Shown here: positions 60,762 through 64,000 of the stretch, in pieces
Numbering within the stretch: the first letter of the stretch is position 1
Layout: each line of letters opens with the position of its first letter
Assembly (NCBI GenBank): GCA_013400155.1
Contig: VXBM01000891.1
Span: 96,387 to 160,386 of the forward strand
Reading direction: 5' to 3'
DNA length: 64,000 nucleotides
Source of the DNA: Helopsaltes ochotensis
Taxonomy: Eukaryota > Chordata > Aves > Passeriformes > Locustellidae
Translations under genes and position numbers: made by a program
Notes under the pieces: model-generated
Told to the model about the DNA's origin: nothing
Seen by the model: the letters and a program-made list of their open reading frames with translations, nothing else
The model's database searches: none

Positions 60762-63226
60762 CACCAGCATGTTCACCATAGCCATGTCCTCAAGTGCCAC
60801 ATCCACATTTTTTTGGAACCCTTTCAGCCATGGGGACTCCATCACTTCCCAGCAGCCTGTGCTGGGGCTTGACAGCCCCACCCATGAAGAAATTTTTCCG
60901 CATACCCAATCTAATCCTTCCCTAGCACAGCTTGAGGCCGTTTCCTCTCCTCCTTTCACTTGTTCCCTGGAAGGAGGGACTGACAACCCACCTGGCTGAA
61001 GATGATCAGAGCTTCTGTCGGAGTTCGGTCAGAGGCAAACCATGACCGCCATCAGCTGTCCCAGGATCTGCTGCTGTGGGTTCATCCAGCTCCCTTCTGG
61101 GTCTGGTGCTGAGTTTCCCTTCCGTGCTGCGGAGCTGGCTCTGTGTTTCCTCTGCTGGCTGCCCGTGCCTGTGGCTCATGCTGCCAGGAGAGGTTTGTCG
61201 CACACCTGTGGGAGCCCGAAGGTGTGAGACCGGCACGCTGGCAGCGCCGTGCCTGGATCCTGCCAGCTGGCTGCGGGAGAGCCTGGGTGGCCTTGCCAAG
61301 GCCTGCCGAGGGCACGGCGCTGTGACTTAGCAATACTAGGCTGTCCCCACCCGGGATGAGTCACCGGGAATGCGGGCTCTGGGATGCTGGCTGCCTGGCT
61401 GAGGGCATGCTCCGCTCACAGCCCGTGTTTCTGCATTGCTGCCTGATTGCTGGGGTGGCTGGAGGCTCCTCTCGCCCTCCTGTTGGTTGGTGCCCAGGAG
61501 AGCTGGCTGGCTAGGGGATTGAGATACACTTTGTGAATTGGTGTCTGAAAAATAGAGAGAGCTGGAAATTCTCTTGTCAGTCTGCTGCTGCTGAAAGCGT
61601 CTCAAAGTCATGGTTTACACCGGAGTGTTACACGTGACTTGGCTGAGGTTTCTTTTCTCAGACCAATTACCTTGAGCCTAGAAGGAATTAAGATGTTCGT
61701 GCCTGACAGTGGAGGAAAGTAATGGTGTGGTGTGTCTTTTTTGGAGGTGCAAAAGTGGTGTATGGCAATCGTTTAGCCTCTGTCCTCATCTGGTATAAAC
61801 TTGAACTGAGTGTCTTAAATTGAAATGCGTTTTGATGGTGTTTCCTGATGTCAAGAGAACTGCAAGGTATAAATTTATTGTTGTATATGGGATTTTCTGT
61901 GCCTGCTTTCAGCTGTGATTCATGAAAGCCAGGGCAGAGTCTGGGGAAGCTTAAGTTGATCTTACTTAAAAAACACTCAATTATGTCCTTGCAGCTTACC
62001 CGAGAGCTTGGGTATTTTGGCAGCTTATAGCAAATCCTGCAGTGAAAACTCTGCCCATCCCGAAGTCTGCAGCCAAATTGCAGGGGTGCTGGGTTTGCTG
62101 TGTGCTGATGATGCCCTGGGGAGCGAATCCCACTGCCGCAGAGGCACTTGGCCCTGGAGCCAGCAGATCTTTTCCTGGAGGGCTGTAGTTCTGAAAATGA
62201 GCTCCTCTTACTGCCTTGGCCCTTTTTTTGCCTTGCAGCTCAAGCGTGTTAAACAGATTAATTATTGGGATGTGTCTGGTGGGTACCATGTGGGGAAGGA
62301 CTGGCTATTTCATGGTGACTTGTGCAACGGGTTTTGTGTGAATGATTAATTTGGGGAGTGGAAAAAGGCATTTAGAAGAGTTTGTGCTCTGTGCAAGGCT
62401 CGAGAGCTGCATGAGGTGGTGCACCCTCAGCTTCTCCATGCAAAGTCCTGTGCCCTGGAGGTATCTGGTGAAGCACTTCAGATCAGTGGCTTCACAATGT
62501 CACAGGATTTAGGGATGAGTCGCTGGTGTGAGTCTGATGTCAGACATGCTTTGTGTTGTTGCTGCGAAAGTTTTAACCAGATGTTGGGAGTTGTGTGAAA
62601 ATACTGATAATCGTAATTGCGTAGAGAATCAAGTTTTCTTCTGTGTCCCAATTTTAGGATGCTTGATTTTACAACTTCAGTATTTTTAACGTGCTTTGAG
62701 TCTAGAGGGATCTTCGTGGGTAACTGTGTTTTAAAAGCCAGTTTCACAAGTTGACTGTGTTTTAATGAGCAAAACCTGAAATGCTTGACTGAAGGAGCTG
62801 GCGGGGAAAAGGAAATATCCAGTATTAGGAGCTGATACTCAGATAATGCCCGTTAATAGTTCTCCAGACAAATGTCCAGCAGCAGAGGTTGGGTGTTGTG
62901 TAAGAAATGGGCTTCCCAGAATCTCAGGATGAAGGAGGCTTCATTCAAGGGCTCTGTTCCTGCTATCTCTGCAGGCCTCTGGAGATGTTCTGGAGGTGTT
63001 CAGTGTCCTTTGTGTTTTCTCTGGGAAAGTGCCACAGCTGTGTGTTATTATTCACTGTCACTTTTGTGGTCCAGAGGAAGTCCGGTGTCTGTAACGTTGG
63101 TGGCGACAGGGTGAGGGACCAACAAAGGGGGTGCCAACAGCTGAAATGAAGGACCAGGGGGCACAAGAAAATGGACTAGCTTAGAGAAGTTCAGCTTTGG
63201 TTAACTCTGCTGCTCTGGCTCCCCAG

Positions 63227-63383
63227 GGATGAGAAGAACCAGTCCATCATCGTGAGCGGGGAGTCGGGGGCGGGCAAGACCGTCTCTGCCAAATACGCCA
63301 TGCGCTTCTTCGCCACCGTCGGGGGCTCCGCCAGCGAGACCAACATCGAAGCCAAAGTCCTGGCCTGCAACCCCATCATGGAG
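63227..63383 (+). CDS. MYO5B: MYO5B exon 5 (P-loop)
   Basis: 157 nt: completes Arg152 and encodes residues 153-204; acceptor ctccccag, donor gtaaaa. It contains SIIVSGESGAGKTVSAKYAM, whose Walker A P-loop GESGAGKT occupies residues 163-170 with the catalytic Lys169 and Thr170 intact. It continues RFFATVGGSASETNIEAKVL and ends NPIME, where the next exon should begin AIGNAKT (outside the window). GC-rich at third positions, like exons 3 and 4. Confidence 0.98.
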
Positions 63384-64000
63384 GTAAAAGCTGCCCCCTT
63401 TCCTTTGTCCTGCTTGCACTGATCACTCTGTCTCTCCCTAAGTCACAAGTACAGTGAGAACCCCCGGGGACTTGCAGGCAATTGTCTGATTTACAGCATA
63501 ACAGTGTCCTGGAGCTGGGCTGAAATGCAGAAATGCACCGACAACCTCCGTTTAGACCACCCCAATTGCACCTGCATTTGGTGGTCTTACAGCCGAGCCT
63601 GGGTATCCCCAGCACATCTCCAGGAGCTGGGCTTTGATGGGGCTCCAGAGTGGAGAACCCAAGCAGTACAGCTGGCACTGTTAGTGTTTTATCGGCTTCT
63701 TCCTCCGTTGTCACTGCATGGTGCCCCCTAATCGCCTTCTTTTGTTGTACAAACGTGGAATAGAAAAGAAAGGGATTTATCTATTTGAGATATTTAAAGT
63801 GATTTTTATTTTTGTTAGTTTTCTGTTGCTGTCAGTCTTATATTGGCCTTTTCCCTAGGCAATAGCAACAGTACAAAAGGACTGTTGAAAGCTGTGCCAG
63901 GGGAGGTTTCAGGCTGGACATTAGAAGGAATTTCTTCATGGAAAGGGTGGTCAGGCATTGGAAGGGGCTGTCCAGGGAGGTGTTGGAGTCTCCATCCCTG
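63384..64000 (+). other. MYO5B: MYO5B intron 5, start
   Basis: Starts gtaaaa and runs off the window. It contains a CR1 from about 63885. Nothing else noted. Confidence 0.8.
63885..64000 (+). repeat. CR1 LINE, cut by window end
   Basis: Sense CR1: ttcaggctggacattagaag, gaatttcttcatggaaaggg, ggaaggggctgtccagggag and gagtctccatccctg, continuing past the edge. Confidence 0.9.

Larger units (their letters stand above)
60025..61010 (-). repeat. CR1 LINE copy, interrupted by nested LTRs
   Basis: The 3' part lies at about 60025-60091 (ggctggaaaaggcctctagg, atcaagtcctgctgtcagcc). The rest resumes at 60768 (catgttcaccatagccatgt, cctcaagtgccacatcc, agcagcctgtgctgggg) and runs to about 61010. Across the LTR the two halves fit the CR1 order exactly when one copy of CACCAG is removed, so they are one CR1 split by a later insertion. 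Confidence 0.85.
47689..63226 (+). other. MYO5B: MYO5B intron 4 (15.5 kb)
   Basis: gtcagt to ctccccag. Repeats (CR1 copies, expanded CR1 VNTR, LTR-like element, nested LTRs, A-rich tract, 510-bp N gap) are listed separately. I saw no exon or RNA gene in the other sequence. Confidence 0.75.
14199..63383 (+). other. MYO5B: MYO5B gene, 5' part (exons 1-5)
   Basis: Five exons (14199-14225, 41094-41204, 44730-44901, 47544-47688, 63227-63383) join in one frame of 204 residues. Myosin Vb is an actin-based processive motor that carries Rab11/Rab8/Rab10 recycling endosomes toward the apical membrane; loss in humans causes microvillus inclusion disease. The window covers the N-terminal SH3-like region (about residues 10-60), the start of the motor domain and the P-loop at residues 163-170. 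This is the same numbering as in class V myosins, which supports both the start codon and the absence of a missed exon. Myosin Vb rather than Va is favoured by the segment RVWIPDPDEVWRSAE and the CFAP53 neighbour. Switch I/II, converter, IQ motifs and globular tail lie downstream. Confidence 0.95.

Overview
This is a piece of a bird nuclear genome. The evidence is vertebrate spliced genes with GT/AG introns, many CR1 LINE fragments with the avian 3' end, and solo LTRs of endogenous retroviruses. A passerine is plausible from the LTR content, but I cannot name a species. Two genes lie head to tail on the + strand: the 3' part of CFAP53 (ciliary coiled-coil protein, formerly CCDC11; five exons, 1639-8590) and the 5' part of MYO5B (unconventional myosin Vb; exons 1-5, 14199-63383). 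CFAP53 followed by MYO5B in the same direction is the order I know from human 18q21. In birds I expect this block on the Z chromosome, but that is recalled knowledge and is not shown by the sequence.

Layout: 1-8590 holds the CFAP53 exons and introns, including a CR1 fragment and a solo LTR with a perfect 6-bp target-site duplication. 8591-13780 is intergenic with nothing coding. About 13780-14900 is a CpG-rich island with the MYO5B promoter, 5'UTR and a 9-codon first exon. 14226-41093 is a 26.9-kb first intron with two assembly gaps, CR1 fragments and a five-copy satellite of about 200 bp. 41094-47688 carries exons 2-4 (SH3-like N-terminal region and start of the motor). 47689-63226 is a 15.5-kb fourth intron with a CR1 carrying an expanded internal tandem repeat, an assembly gap, an LTR-like element with a perfect hairpin, and a three-layer nest of insertions (LTR in LTR in CR1). 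Exon 5 (63227-63383) encodes the ATP-binding P-loop. The rest of the motor, the IQ neck and the cargo tail lie beyond the window.

The five MYO5B exons join in frame to 204 residues with no missing piece, so the N gaps do not hide a constitutive exon of this part. The five CFAP53 exons also join in frame, giving 353 residues to a stop. The genes are not functionally linked beyond being neighbours: CFAP53 acts in motile cilia and left-right patterning, MYO5B in Rab11/Rab8-dependent apical recycling.

I found no new biological system. The notable structures are repeat-derived: the nested LTR/LTR/CR1 insertion at 60025-61010, the satellite at 38556-39554 with a higher-order period, the 39/38-bp alternating repeat inside a CR1, and a perfect 15-bp hairpin in an LTR-like element.
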